Source: Marinilabiliales bacterium (GTDB lineage Bacteria; Bacteroidota; Bacteroidia; Bacteroidales; SZUA-534). Taken from it: a stretch of DNA of 64,000 nucleotides. The stretch spans positions 310,001 to 374,000 of the forward strand of contig DOTG01000041.1 of assembly GCA_003512955.1 (NCBI GenBank), written 5' to 3'. Below, in pieces: positions 1 through 9,497 of the stretch. Both the position numbers and the translations under genes were made by a program. Position 1 is the first letter of the stretch; each line of letters opens with the position of its first letter. The notes under the pieces are model-generated. The model had not been told where the DNA came from and ran no database searches. It was given only the letters and a program-made list of their open reading frames with translations.

Positions 1-41
1 AAATCGGGACAAATACATAGAAAGAATCTAAACAAAAGTTC

Positions 42-497
42 ATGAAAACATCGCTACTTATTGGGATTACATTAATGGGAATCATAGTTGTTGCTTGTGA
101 AGAAGAGGGAGAGAACGAAACCAAAATAAGCACTTATAGCTCTTCTGAGAGCCACAATACCGGAAAAAACTGTATGGATTGCCACAAAAGTGGCGAGCCC
201 GGTGAGGGATGGTTTATCGTGGCCGGAACAGTTTATGACACTTCATTGTCAACTATTTATCCCAATGCCACAGTTGAACTTACTTCTAAACCCAATGGTT
301 CAGGGACTATAATGGCACAGATTGCCGTTGATAAAAATGGAAATTTCTACACCACCGAAAGTGTCTCCTTTGGACAAGGATTATATGTGGCTGTGATGGG
401 AGAGGGGGGAACGGTAAAATACATGGGTTCAAAAATTACCTCCGGGCAATGCAACAGTTGTCATGGAGTTTCTACAGATAAAATTTGGGCAGAATAA
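42..497 (+). CDS. Lipoprotein with two CxxCH haem-binding motifs
   Basis: A 151-residue exported protein. Residues 1-19 form a lipoprotein signal peptide with lipobox VVAC (Cys19), so it is probably anchored in a membrane facing the periplasm. Two CxxCH motifs are visible, CMDCH at 44-48 and CNSCH at 137-141, which in cytochromes c bind haem covalently. The stretch between them is beta-rich and resembles a carboxypeptidase-regulatory-like fold rather than a classical cytochrome c. It may be a small dihaem electron carrier or a metal-binding protein; no substrate can be named. The stop codon lies 2 nt before the ATG of the cation transporter gene, so the two are probably co-transcribed. Confidence 0.8.
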   Translation: MKTSLLIGITLMGIIVVACEEEGENETKISTYSSSESHNTGKNCMDCHKSGEPGEGWFIVAGTVYDTSLSTIYPNATVELTSKPNGSGTIMAQIAVDKNGNFYTTESVSFGQGLYVAVMGEGGTVKYMGSKITSGQCNSCHGVSTDKIWAE

Positions 498-499
498 AT

Positions 500-1393
500 A
501 TGAAAGAACAGCAGCCACTTATCCCAAACAACGAAAAGAACCGGGTAGCCTTCTTATCCGTGGTGGCCGCTATATTTCTTACTTCCTTTAAAATTGTTAT
601 AGGACTTTTAACGGGTAGTTTGGGTATCTTATCTGAAGCATTGCATTCAGCTTTAGATTTGATAGCTGCGGCCATTACCTGGTTTGCAGTGCGTCTATCC
701 GATAAACCTGCCGATCGCGACCACCATTATGGGCATGGGAAGATTGAAAACCTTTCGGCATTTGTTGAAACCATGCTGCTACTGGTTACCTGTATTTGGA
801 TTATTTACGAAGCCACCGGACGTTTAATCTCAGGCAATACACATATCAAAGTGACTGTTTGGAGTTATGTTGTAGTGATAACATCAATTATAATTGATAT
901 TTCCCGTTCCCGCGCATTGATGAAAGTAGCAAAAAAGCATAACAGTCAGGCACTTGAGGCCGATGCCCTTCACTTTTCTACCGATGTTTGGAGTTCATCT
1001 GTGGTTCTGTTGGGTCTGATAGTTGCCAACTTTGGCATTTATTGGGCCGATAGCATAGCAGCCTTAATGGTGGCAATGATAGTTATTTATGTTTCCTACA
1101 ACTTGGGGAAACGTTCCATCAATGTTCTTTTGGACCGCGTTCCCGACGACATATACAAAAAAATTAAAGAGTTAGTCTTTAATTTTGAAGGGATTGTCTG
1201 TTACCACGATTTAAAAGTCCGTGCAGCAGGTGCCGATATCTTTGTAGAGGTAAACATCCATGTTGAATCCAATCTCGACATTCAACAATCGCATAAAATT
1301 GCCACACAATTCGAAGAGAAAATTAAAGCTGAGATTCCTCGTTGCCATATTCATGTTCATATGGAACCCAACGAGGAGGAAGATAGTGATTAG
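500..1393 (+). CDS. Cation diffusion facilitator (CDF) metal efflux transporter
   Basis: Inner-membrane proton-coupled antiporter of the CDF family, exporting divalent metals such as Zn, Fe, Co or Mn. About 297 residues with six predicted membrane segments and a soluble C-terminal metal-sensing domain (about 205-290). Family metal-site motifs are visible: HSALD in TM2 and HFSTD in TM5, plus the His-rich loop DHHYGHGKIEN after TM2. The C-terminal tail carries HIHVHM. An upstream TTG at 485 is in frame, but ATG 500 sits just past the previous stop and gives the normal family N-terminus. The coupling to a CxxCH lipoprotein suggests a link to metal or haem handling. Metal specificity cannot be read from the sequence. 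Confidence 0.9.
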   Translation: MKEQQPLIPNNEKNRVAFLSVVAAIFLTSFKIVIGLLTGSLGILSEALHSALDLIAAAITWFAVRLSDKPADRDHHYGHGKIENLSAFVETMLLLVTCIWIIYEATGRLISGNTHIKVTVWSYVVVITSIIIDISRSRALMKVAKKHNSQALEADALHFSTDVWSSSVVLLGLIVANFGIYWADSIAALMVAMIVIYVSYNLGKRSINVLLDRVPDDIYKKIKELVFNFEGIVCYHDLKVRAAGADIFVEVNIHVESNLDIQQSHKIATQFEEKIKAEIPRCHIHVHMEPNEEEDSD

Positions 1394-1618
1394 TTCAAGG
1401 TTGCATGAGATAATGATAAAGACGAAGACATATTTGGTTGCGGTGTTCATTCTCTAAATCGTATGCGAAAGAATTGATTTAAAACCCTCATGTTCATTAT
1501 AACCACACTACAACTATATTGAATATGAGGAGTCTTTGCAAATGAATTAATAAACAAATGAACCAAATTCCCGGAAAAGTAGTAGCTTTATACAGAATTC
1601 ATTTTAACGGAGGTTACC

Positions 1619-2113
1619 ATGGAAACAACGAATGAAAAAGCATTTGAATGTTGCCCCCCATTTGAACCCAAAAACTGGGATGATCAGCAGATACAATGGG
1701 AAAACAAGCGGTTTATCAAAGATCATGTCCGCACCATTTTCTTTATGCCCCTGAATTTTGGGAGTGTCATGAAACGGCTCGATAAAAAAGTGAGGGAAGT
1801 GGGTGCTACGGTTCCCGAATGGTTGTGTTTATCGGATCATACTTCGAAATGGAATATGGACCTGTATCTGGCAGTAAATAAAGAAGTCCCGGGAGCAGAA
1901 AATGTGACTTTGAGTGGACGCTACCTGAGCAAAGTTTATGAAGGCCCCTTTAAAGATACCGGAAAGTGGTGCGATGATTATAAAGCCCATGCCGAATCGA
2001 AAGGGTTCAGCGTGAAAAAATGGTACATGTGGTACACAACCTGCCCGAAATGTGCCAAAAAATATGGTAAGAACTATGTGGTGATTCTTTCGGAAATTGC
2101 ACCATTGGATTAG
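1619..2113 (+). CDS. Conserved cytosolic protein with C-terminal CxxC
   Basis: A 164-residue protein with no signal peptide. I do not recognise a named enzyme family with certainty. Visible features are a CC pair near residue 11, a central aromatic and charged core, and CPKC at 142-145 near the C-terminus, which suggests metal binding or redox chemistry. The central region weakly suggests a GyrI-like small-molecule-binding fold; this is a guess. A strong Shine-Dalgarno (GGAGGT, 1608-1613) precedes the ATG, which is unusual in this genome and fixes the start. The gene stands alone between the CDF transporter and a convergent peptidase gene. Confidence 0.75.
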   Translation: METTNEKAFECCPPFEPKNWDDQQIQWENKRFIKDHVRTIFFMPLNFGSVMKRLDKKVREVGATVPEWLCLSDHTSKWNMDLYLAVNKEVPGAENVTLSGRYLSKVYEGPFKDTGKWCDDYKAHAESKGFSVKKWYMWYTTCPKCAKKYGKNYVVILSEIAPLD

Positions 2114-2320
2114 TTTTTATCTTTCCCTATATTCGCAAGCCAAACTGCGGCATTTGAGGATTTAGGGATCAATAAAAAGTTAAACCTCTTTGAAAACCCG
2201 TTTATTGAGTTGGAGGATATTCAAATTTGTTATTCCAAAAATGCGATGCAGGATGAAAGAATTTTATCCGATTTTTTTAGAAGCCATAGAACTTCTATAG
2301 AAACGTTGATGCGAAGTTGA
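2114..2320 (+). pseudogene. Possible coding remnant continuing in frame after the 1619-2113 gene
   Basis: After the TAG at 2111-2113 the same frame stays open for 68 codons to a TGA at 2318-2320. The inferred peptide is protein-like, for example FENPFIELEDIQICY followed by ERILSDFF, and has no convincing start codon or ribosome binding site. It could be the decayed 3' end of another gene or a tail lost by a stop mutation. Chance opening of this length in AT-rich DNA cannot be excluded. Confidence 0.25.
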
Positions 2321-2341
2321 AGCTGGGAGTTATTGGAAAAA

Positions 2342-3298
2342 TTACTTGGATGATTGGGCTCTAATCATATCAAGGTATTCGGTATCGCTTAAATCATTAA
2401 TAAAAAAGTTTTCTGGATTTCTTTTAATCCGGCTATAAATGACCTCGTAATGCAAGTGGGGGCCTGTTGAAGAACCAGAATTTCCGGTAGTCCCAATTTG
2501 TTGTCCCCGTATTATTGATTCGCCCTTTTTCACATATATTTTATTCATGTGAGCATATAAGGTTTGGAAACCAAAGCCATGATTAATGATTACATAGTTA
2601 CCGTATCCGGAAGAGTTTTTTTCAACAAAAGCTACCAAACCATTTCCCGATGAATAGATTGGGCTGCCAACATTTGCAGCAAAATCAACACCATCGTGCA
2701 TGAGGTAAATATGCTGTATCGGATGAAACCGGCGCCCAAATGGAGAGGAAATAGTGATATATCCACTGGGTGAAACCGGGGCAATGGCAGGGATGGATAA
2801 TAAACTATCATCCAGATTTTTAGCACAATTGATTATAGTGTCGTACGATTTTGATTGAATGTGGAGCTGGTTTAATAAAATATCACTCTTTTTACTGGTT
2901 TCAATCAACAAATCGCTATTCCCAAATCCTTCCAGTGCCCGGTATTTGTCGGTACCCCCAAAACCAGCCTGCCGAATCGAATGTGGAATGGGTTCAATCT
3001 GTGAAATGACACGGTAAAAATTATCATCACGGTTTTGTACATCTACTAAGAAACCCGAAACTGAATCGAATTGTGTATTGATGGATTCCAGTTTTGATAC
3101 AAGATGCTTATTTTCTTGCATCAATACCATCTTCTTTGGCGAAACCAATAATCCTGAGAAAGTTATCAGCCAAAACAATACACCTATAACCATTCCAAAA
3201 CCAACATATTTTAAAAAGGCTTTGAAATAATGTGAAAAGGCGCGTTGATCCTTTTGAAAGACTAATTTATCAGTATCTAAAATATACTTATTTCTCAT
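2342..3298 (-). CDS. M23 (LytM-type) metallopeptidase, membrane-anchored
   Basis: Probable zinc-dependent peptidoglycan endopeptidase or divisome-type regulator of cell-wall hydrolysis. About 318 residues: a short cytosolic N-terminus, one membrane segment (about 35-55), a coiled-coil-like region (60-180) and a C-terminal M23 domain (about 190-300). The zinc motif HxxxD is visible as HDGVD and the HxH motif as HLHYE, so the catalytic site looks intact. The first ATG is at 3298; the codon just upstream is GTG. It is divergent from clpB. Membrane-anchored M23 proteins of this layout are common in Bacteroidota; the target bond cannot be inferred. Confidence 0.9.
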   Translation of the reverse strand: MRNKYILDTDKLVFQKDQRAFSHYFKAFLKYVGFGMVIGVLFWLITFSGLLVSPKKMVLMQENKHLVSKLESINTQFDSVSGFLVDVQNRDDNFYRVISQIEPIPHSIRQAGFGGTDKYRALEGFGNSDLLIETSKKSDILLNQLHIQSKSYDTIINCAKNLDDSLLSIPAIAPVSPSGYITISSPFGRRFHPIQHIYLMHDGVDFAANVGSPIYSSGNGLVAFVEKNSSGYGNYVIINHGFGFQTLYAHMNKIYVKKGESIIRGQQIGTTGNSGSSTGPHLHYEVIYSRIKRNPENFFINDLSDTEYLDMIRAQSSK

Positions 3299-3577
3299 CA
3301 CAATGTTTGTTCGCTGTGCAAATATATTTTTATTTTATAAATATCCAAATTTTAAAAAGCTATTTTTCAATATATTGGGCGATTTATGTGAAAAAGAACT
3401 TTGTAACTATATCATTTATGCTCTGATAATCAGCAATCTATGATAATCCATCATTTTTTTTGTATTAAAATGCCACAATGGCTTGTTATGTACCATGATT
3501 CCCGACAAAATTTCCGTTCTTTGCTTATGGCAAACCTATTGAATCCATAATCCTGTTGAATTTAATACCTTAATGAT

Positions 3578-6169
3578 ATGAATTTTTCAAATTTTACAAT
3601 AAAAGCACAAGAGGTGGTTGAAGGTGCCGCTCAACTGGTACTCGAAAAAGGCCATCAGGCCATTGATACCGGGCACCTGTTAAAAAGCCTGTTGGAAACC
3701 GAACGGAACATTTCAAATTTCTTTCTTCAGAAACACCAGATCAATGAAAAAAGTTTTACTGCATTGGTCGATAGCATCATTCAATCTTATCCGAAAGTTC
3801 AGGGAGGTTCTCCATACCTGTCGAATGAAACTACACAAGTGATTACTGTTGCACAGAATTTTGCAAATGCAAACAAAGATAAGTTTGTATCGGTGGAGCA
3901 CTTGTGGCAAGGGTTACTCGAAACGAATGACCAGGTAGCTAAAATGATGAAAGATCAGGGCTTTACAAAAAAATCCCTGGAGCAATCCATTAACGAGCTC
4001 ACCAAAGGGCAAAAAGTAGCTAGCCAGACTGCCGAAAATGGATATGAAGCTCTGAACCGGTTTGCATTGAACTATAATGAAATGGCGGCTTCCGGTAAAT
4101 TAGATCCGGTAATTGGACGTGATGATGAAATACGGAGGATATTGCAGATTCTGAGCCGTCGGACAAAAAACAATCCCATCATTATTGGAGAACCCGGTGT
4201 TGGAAAAACCGCTATCGCGGAAGGAATTGCCCGCCGGATTGTGAATGGGGATGTTCCCGAAAACCTAAAGACTAAGCGGATTTTCTCGCTCGATATGGGT
4301 GCGTTGATTGCCGGAGCTAAATATAAAGGTGAATTTGAAGAACGGTTAAAAGCGGTAATTAATGAAGTCATCAATTCCAATGGCGATGTTATTTTGTTTA
4401 TAGATGAGATTCATACCTTGGTAGGAGCAGGGAAAAGCGAAGGCGCCATGGATGCTGCCAATATCTTAAAACCGGCCTTGGCAAGAGGCGAACTAAGGGC
4501 TATTGGTGCCACCACACTTGATGAATACCAAAAGTATTTTGAAAAAGATAAAGCCTTGGAGCGGCGTTTCCAGACTGTAATGATTGATGAACCCGATGTG
4601 GCATCCACCATCTCCATTTTGCGTGGATTAAAAGACAGGTACGAATCGCACCATAAAGTGCGGATTAAGGATGATGCCCTAATTGCGGCAGCCGAACTTT
4701 CGCACCGTTACATCACTGATCGGTTTTTGCCAGATAAAGCCATCGACTTAATTGACGAAGCCGCATCGAAACTTCGGCTGGAGATGAATTCGGTACCTGA
4801 GGTGATTGATGAATTGTTACGCGACATCAAACAACTGGAAATTGAACGAGAGGCCATAAAACGCGAAGGAAATTCAGCCAAACTCGATGTTATTGCCAAA
4901 GAATTGTCCGAATTGACTCAAATCTACAATTCGAAAAAAGCGAAATGGGAAGCTGAAAAAATGGTAATTAACAAACTTCAGCAATGCAAAAAATCAATTG
5001 AGGATTATAAACTTCAAGCTGAACAGGCTGAACGGAACGGCGATTATGGTAAGGTAGCCGAATTCCGGTATGGAAAAATTAAGGAAACCGAACTTCAGAT
5101 AGAAAAGCTCAAAACCGAATTACAGGTGATGCAGGCCGATGAAGCATTGATTCAGGAGGAGGTGACTCCCGAAGATATTGCGGAAGTGGTAGCCCGTTGG
5201 ACCAGGATTCCTGTGACCAAAATGCTTCAGACCGAAAAAGAAAAACTATTACATCTGGAAGACGAGTTGCACCAACGGGTGATTGGCCAAAACGATGCCA
5301 TCAATGCAGTGTCTGATGCTGTCCGCCGGAGCCGTGCCGGACTTCAGGATGCGAACCGTCCCATTGGCTCGTTTATCTTTTTAGGTACCACGGGTGTGGG
5401 AAAAACAGAATTGGCCAAAGCATTGGCTGAATTCCTGTTCGATGATGAGAACTACATCACACGGATTGACATGTCGGAATATCAGGAACGTCATTCGGTA
5501 TCGCGTTTGATTGGGGCGCCTCCAGGTTATATTGGTTACGATGAAGGTGGCCAACTGACCGAAGCAGTGAGGCGCAAACCCTATTCTGTAGTATTGCTCG
5601 ACGAAATTGAGAAAGCACACCCCGACGTTTTCAATATTTTGTTGCAGGTACTTGACGATGGCCGTTTGACCGATAATAAAGGGCGGATGGTGAATTTCAA
5701 AAATACCATCATCATCATGACTTCCAACACAGGTTCAGCGTTGATGCAGTCGATGCTCGAAGAGTTGACAGAATCGAATCGTGAACAACTTTTAGAGGAA
5801 ACCCGAAAGCAGGTATTCGGATTGCTCCGTCAAACCATTAAACCGGAGTTTTTAAACCGGATTGATGAGCTTATCATGTTTACACCTTTGCAGAAAGAGG
5901 AAATAAAAGCCATTGTAGCTTTACAATTTAACATGGTGAAACAACGGTTGCAAAAAAGCCAAATTGAATTGGAAATTACAGCTAATGCCATCGAATGGTT
6001 GGCTGGTGCAGGTTTTGATCCAAGTTACGGAGCACGGCCCATTAAGCGGCTTTTTCAAAAAAGCATTCTGAATGAGCTTTCAAAAGCCATCATTTCGGAA
6101 CAAATAAAAACCAACGATTGCATTCTCATCGACTCCGATACCACAGGACTGGTTTTCAGGAATAAATGA
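3578..6169 (+). CDS. clpB: ATP-dependent disaggregase ClpB
   Basis: Hexameric AAA+ chaperone that threads aggregated proteins through its pore together with DnaK. 863 residues, the normal length. Order: Clp N domain (1-145), AAA1 with Walker A GEPGVGKT near 203, a long middle-domain coiled coil (about 400-520), AAA2 with Walker A GTTGVGKT near 603, and the C-terminal small domain. The coiled-coil M-domain distinguishes it from ClpA or ClpC. No CIRCE-type HrcA operator was seen upstream. A strong hairpin follows the gene. Cytosolic, and expected to be heat-inducible. Confidence 0.98.
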   Translation: MNFSNFTIKAQEVVEGAAQLVLEKGHQAIDTGHLLKSLLETERNISNFFLQKHQINEKSFTALVDSIIQSYPKVQGGSPYLSNETTQVITVAQNFANANKDKFVSVEHLWQGLLETNDQVAKMMKDQGFTKKSLEQSINELTKGQKVASQTAENGYEALNRFALNYNEMAASGKLDPVIGRDDEIRRILQILSRRTKNNPIIIGEPGVGKTAIAEGIARRIVNGDVPENLKTKRIFSLDMGALIAGAKYKGEFEERLKAVINEVINSNGDVILFIDEIHTLVGAGKSEGAMDAANILKPALARGELRAIGATTLDEYQKYFEKDKALERRFQTVMIDEPDVASTISILRGLKDRYESHHKVRIKDDALIAAAELSHRYITDRFLPDKAIDLIDEAASKLRLEMNSVPEVIDELLRDIKQLEIEREAIKREGNSAKLDVIAKELSELTQIYNSKKAKWEAEKMVINKLQQCKKSIEDYKLQAEQAERNGDYGKVAEFRYGKIKETELQIEKLKTELQVMQADEALIQEEVTPEDIAEVVARWTRIPVTKMLQTEKEKLLHLEDELHQRVIGQNDAINAVSDAVRRSRAGLQDANRPIGSFIFLGTTGVGKTELAKALAEFLFDDENYITRIDMSEYQERHSVSRLIGAPPGYIGYDEGGQLTEAVRRKPYSVVLLDEIEKAHPDVFNILLQVLDDGRLTDNKGRMVNFKNTIIIMTSNTGSALMQSMLEELTESNREQLLEETRKQVFGLLRQTIKPEFLNRIDELIMFTPLQKEEIKAIVALQFNMVKQRLQKSQIELEITANAIEWLAGAGFDPSYGARPIKRLFQKSILNELSKAIISEQIKTNDCILIDSDTTGLVFRNK

Positions 6170-6175
6170 AATTAG

Positions 6176-6215
6176 AAACAACAGGGTGCTCATAAAAATG
6201 GAGCCCCTGTTGTTT
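6176..6215 (+). terminator. Hairpin after clpB, probable terminator
   Basis: An 11-bp stem (AAACAACAGGG with CCCTGTTGTTT), extended by a 4-bp inner stem (GCTC/GAGC) with a 9-nt loop. The only U-rich part is the end of the 3' arm, so termination efficiency is uncertain. Confidence 0.6.
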
Positions 6216-6299
6216 AACAACTCCATATCTGGCAACTTAATTTTTTAATATCGCCGAATTTTTTGTATCATAGCATCATAATTGCAAATAAGGTGTTTC

Positions 6300-9209
6300 A
6301 TGAAAATTAGGATGAGTATTAATGCCAAAATGTTGATATACATTTTATCAACCTCCATTATCATTTTTGCTTTTTCTGTAGGTTTTATTAGTTACCGAAC
6401 CCGTCAATTAGCATTGAGCGATGCCGAGAAATTGGCTATGAAAGTAGCGGCACAAAATGCGTTAGAAGTTGAAAAAGATTTATCAAATAAACTTTCAGTC
6501 CTTAGGACCTTTGCCCAGGCTTTTAAAGTTTATGATGAGATGGAAGAGCAGGAATGGAAAGACCTCTTTGTGAAAATGTATTACAAAGTTTATGAATACA
6601 ATCCCGATTTCTATAAACTCTGGGACAGTTGGGAATTGAATCAATTTGATCCAACATGGACCAAAGATCATGGAAGGTATGCAGTTACAGTGTTTAAACA
6701 AAATGGGATGATAAAATCGAGCGCATCATTGCGGAGCGTGGATGGTGAAAATGAACGCTACCTGCGGATAAAAGCGCTTTCGTGCGACATGCTTTGGGAA
6801 CCTTATTGGGATGAATTTTTAGAAGAAACCGAAACCAAAAAATTCATGACCAGTATTTCGTCGCCTATTTACCGTAATGGACAATTTGCAGGGATTGTGG
6901 CCGCCGATATATTGATGGACAAATTCCAGAAAATTGTTACCGATATTGAACCATATAAAAATACTGTGGCCTTTTTGGTTTCGAATCAAGGTGTTTTTGT
7001 TGGGCATGATAACGAAAAATTAATTGGTGAGAATATCAAGGAACTTTATCCCGAATATGAAAAGCAATTCCAGATGATGGATTTGGTTAAAAAAGGTGAA
7101 GCCAAGGTTTTTCGGGCAAAAGACAACAAAGGCAGCAAGGTATTAGTAGCATTGGCCCCAATTCAGGTGGGCGATGATAAGGCACCTTGGTCGCTGGGAT
7201 TGATCATCCCTATTAAACCGGTTTTAAAAGAGGCCAATACGGCTCAAATCATTTCATTGCTGGTTGCATTTATTGGTATTGTGGTACTTACTATTGTAGT
7301 ATTAATTATTTCCAGAAATATCAGCCGTTCCTTGAAGAAAACCACCAACATTCTTGAAAAACTTTCGGTTGGTGATATCGAAGGGATTGATGATCTTGAA
7401 ATTTCTACCGGTGATGAGGTGGAAAAGATGGCTAACTCAGTCAATCGGTTAAAAGAAGGGTTGAACAAAACTTCTGTTTTTGCCGACCATATTGGCAAAG
7501 GAAATTTGGATGCTGCATTTGAACCGCTTGGCGATAATGATGTATTGGGCAATTCATTACTTGAGATGCGCAAAAGCCTGAAACATGCCGAAGAGGAAGA
7601 GCTCAAACGGAAAATTGAAGATGATAAAATGAATTGGGCGACCCAGGGATTGGCAAAATTCAGTGAAATCCTTCGGACCAACTCCAACAATATTGAGGAG
7701 CTTTCATTCAATATCATGCGCAATTTGATTAATTATTTGGATGTGAACCAGGGAGCCCTGTTTGTTGTGGACGACACCGACGAAAGCCAGATAGAATTTG
7801 AACTCAAATCGGCTATTGCCTATGGAAGGGATAAATACCTCAAAAAACGGGTGGGTATAGGTGAAGAATTGGTGGGCCGTTGTGCATTTGAAAAGAAAAC
7901 CATTTACATGACAGACATTCCAAAGGACTACATTCAAATTACTTCTGGAATGGGAACAGCCAATCCATCATCATTATTGTTGGTCCCTTTGATTCTGAAC
8001 GAGGAAACATTTGGAGTTATTGAACTGGCTTCGTTCCATCCCATCGAAAAATATAAAATTGATTTTGTTGAGAAGTTAGGTGAGAGCATTGCCTCAACGG
8101 TGGCATCGGTTAAGGTGAATGAACGGACTACCAAGCTCCTGGGGCAATCGAAACAGCAAGCAGAGGAATTGGCCGCGCAGGAAGAAGAGATGCGTCAGAA
8201 TCTGGAAGAACTGCAGGCTACTCAGGAAGAAGCCGCACGCAGGGAGTTCGAAACAACAGGTATCATCAATGCCCTTGGAAATTCGGCTTTTATGGTGGAA
8301 TACGATTTGGAAGGTACCATCCTAAGCTGTAACGCAAAATATGCCGATATGTTAGGCCTGTCCCAAGAACAGATCATTGGTCAAAAACATTCTAGCGGTT
8401 ATGACTTTACCCCGGAAATGAGGGCCAATTACAACCTGTTTTGGGGAGATTTACGAAGAGGCATTTCGAAAAAAGAGATTAACAAGATTCATTTAAATGG
8501 CCGCGATTTTTGGGTGGACGAAACTTACACGCCCATTATAAATATGCATGAGGATAAGACCTACAAAATCCTGAAAATAGGATTTGATATTACAGAACAA
8601 AAACTGAAAGAGCAAAAACTGAAAGAGCAGGAAGAAAAGCTTATCGAAGAGAACAAACTGTTGGCCGATTATCAACTTAAGATTGAACAGTTGCAGCAGA
8701 AGGTATCGGAGCTTCAAAAAAAACCGGCTGAAGTTTCAACCTCAAGCCCTTCAATAGCTAGCGTAGAAACAAAACGGGCGGACTCAAAAATAGTATCCAG
8801 TGGCGATAACCTGCTCGATTGGGTTCCTGAATTCAGGTTGGATATTGCCGAAATGGATGAACAGCACCAGCAGTTGATTCATTTGGCTAACCAGATGTTT
8901 GCGTCCTTTAAACTGGATAAAAACAAAAAGGAAATTAAAGACAACCTCCGGAGTTTTGTGGATTTTGCCTCATACCATTTTGGAAACGAAGAGAATTACT
9001 TTGAACAGTTTGGCCTGCAATCGGCAAAAGATCATTTATTGGAACACAAACAGTTTATCAAAGAGATTACGCAATTCCAGACGGATTACGCGGCCAATAA
9101 AGTCAAATTCCTGGATGGGACTATGAACTTTATAAAGAATTGGCTTCACCAACATTTTACCGGAACTGACCGAGATTATATCAGCTTGTTTAAAGAAAAC
9201 GGGTTATAG
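6300..9209 (+). CDS. Cache-HAMP-GAF-PAS sensor with C-terminal hemerythrin domain
   Basis: A 969-residue membrane sensor. Order: TM near 13-33, periplasmic double-Cache region (about 35-310), TM near 325-347, HAMP (about 345-400), GAF (about 480-615), a coiled coil rich in QEEEM repeats, PAS (about 660-770), a second coiled coil, and a bacteriohemerythrin domain (about 835-965). The hemerythrin diiron ligands are visible in EQHQQLIH, HFGNEENYF, LLEHK and WLHQHF, so it may sense O2 or NO. No histidine kinase, cyclase, EAL or methyl-accepting domain is visible, so how the signal leaves the protein is unknown. An upstream in-frame TTG (6282) is less likely than ATG 6300. It is a close paralogue of the protein at 13798-16230. 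Confidence 0.9.
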   Translation: MKIRMSINAKMLIYILSTSIIIFAFSVGFISYRTRQLALSDAEKLAMKVAAQNALEVEKDLSNKLSVLRTFAQAFKVYDEMEEQEWKDLFVKMYYKVYEYNPDFYKLWDSWELNQFDPTWTKDHGRYAVTVFKQNGMIKSSASLRSVDGENERYLRIKALSCDMLWEPYWDEFLEETETKKFMTSISSPIYRNGQFAGIVAADILMDKFQKIVTDIEPYKNTVAFLVSNQGVFVGHDNEKLIGENIKELYPEYEKQFQMMDLVKKGEAKVFRAKDNKGSKVLVALAPIQVGDDKAPWSLGLIIPIKPVLKEANTAQIISLLVAFIGIVVLTIVVLIISRNISRSLKKTTNILEKLSVGDIEGIDDLEISTGDEVEKMANSVNRLKEGLNKTSVFADHIGKGNLDAAFEPLGDNDVLGNSLLEMRKSLKHAEEEELKRKIEDDKMNWATQGLAKFSEILRTNSNNIEELSFNIMRNLINYLDVNQGALFVVDDTDESQIEFELKSAIAYGRDKYLKKRVGIGEELVGRCAFEKKTIYMTDIPKDYIQITSGMGTANPSSLLLVPLILNEETFGVIELASFHPIEKYKIDFVEKLGESIASTVASVKVNERTTKLLGQSKQQAEELAAQEEEMRQNLEELQATQEEAARREFETTGIINALGNSAFMVEYDLEGTILSCNAKYADMLGLSQEQIIGQKHSSGYDFTPEMRANYNLFWGDLRRGISKKEINKIHLNGRDFWVDETYTPIINMHEDKTYKILKIGFDITEQKLKEQKLKEQEEKLIEENKLLADYQLKIEQLQQKVSELQKKPAEVSTSSPSIASVETKRADSKIVSSGDNLLDWVPEFRLDIAEMDEQHQQLIHLANQMFASFKLDKNKKEIKDNLRSFVDFASYHFGNEENYFEQFGLQSAKDHLLEHKQFIKEITQFQTDYAANKVKFLDGTMNFIKNWLHQHFTGTDRDYISLFKENGL

Positions 9210-9497
9210 GGCATTTTGATTCCGCAAGTAAAATATTAAACAGAAAGAAAATGAACGGTTTAGTTGCAGCATGACTTCATTAAATCAGATGATACAAATT
9301 GTTGTAAGATATTCGCTCCCAGAATAATTGTACTGCGGTTTGTGGATATTAAGGATTACTTTAATAGCGTTTCTTGGTAAATTTGTCGAGTTCAGTTTTA
9401 AAATTTTCATCTCCATGTTTTTATAACAATCCGTTTTATTCTCTTTATTTTAAAAAGATTCATTTGTACCTTTAAGCATTATTAAAAAGTTCCGGAA

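Noticed and set aside
7244..7723. 159-codon open frame on the minus strand within the hemerythrin-tailed sensor
   Set aside because: Serine- and leucine-rich shadow of the real gene, no ribosome binding site and no protein-like pattern.
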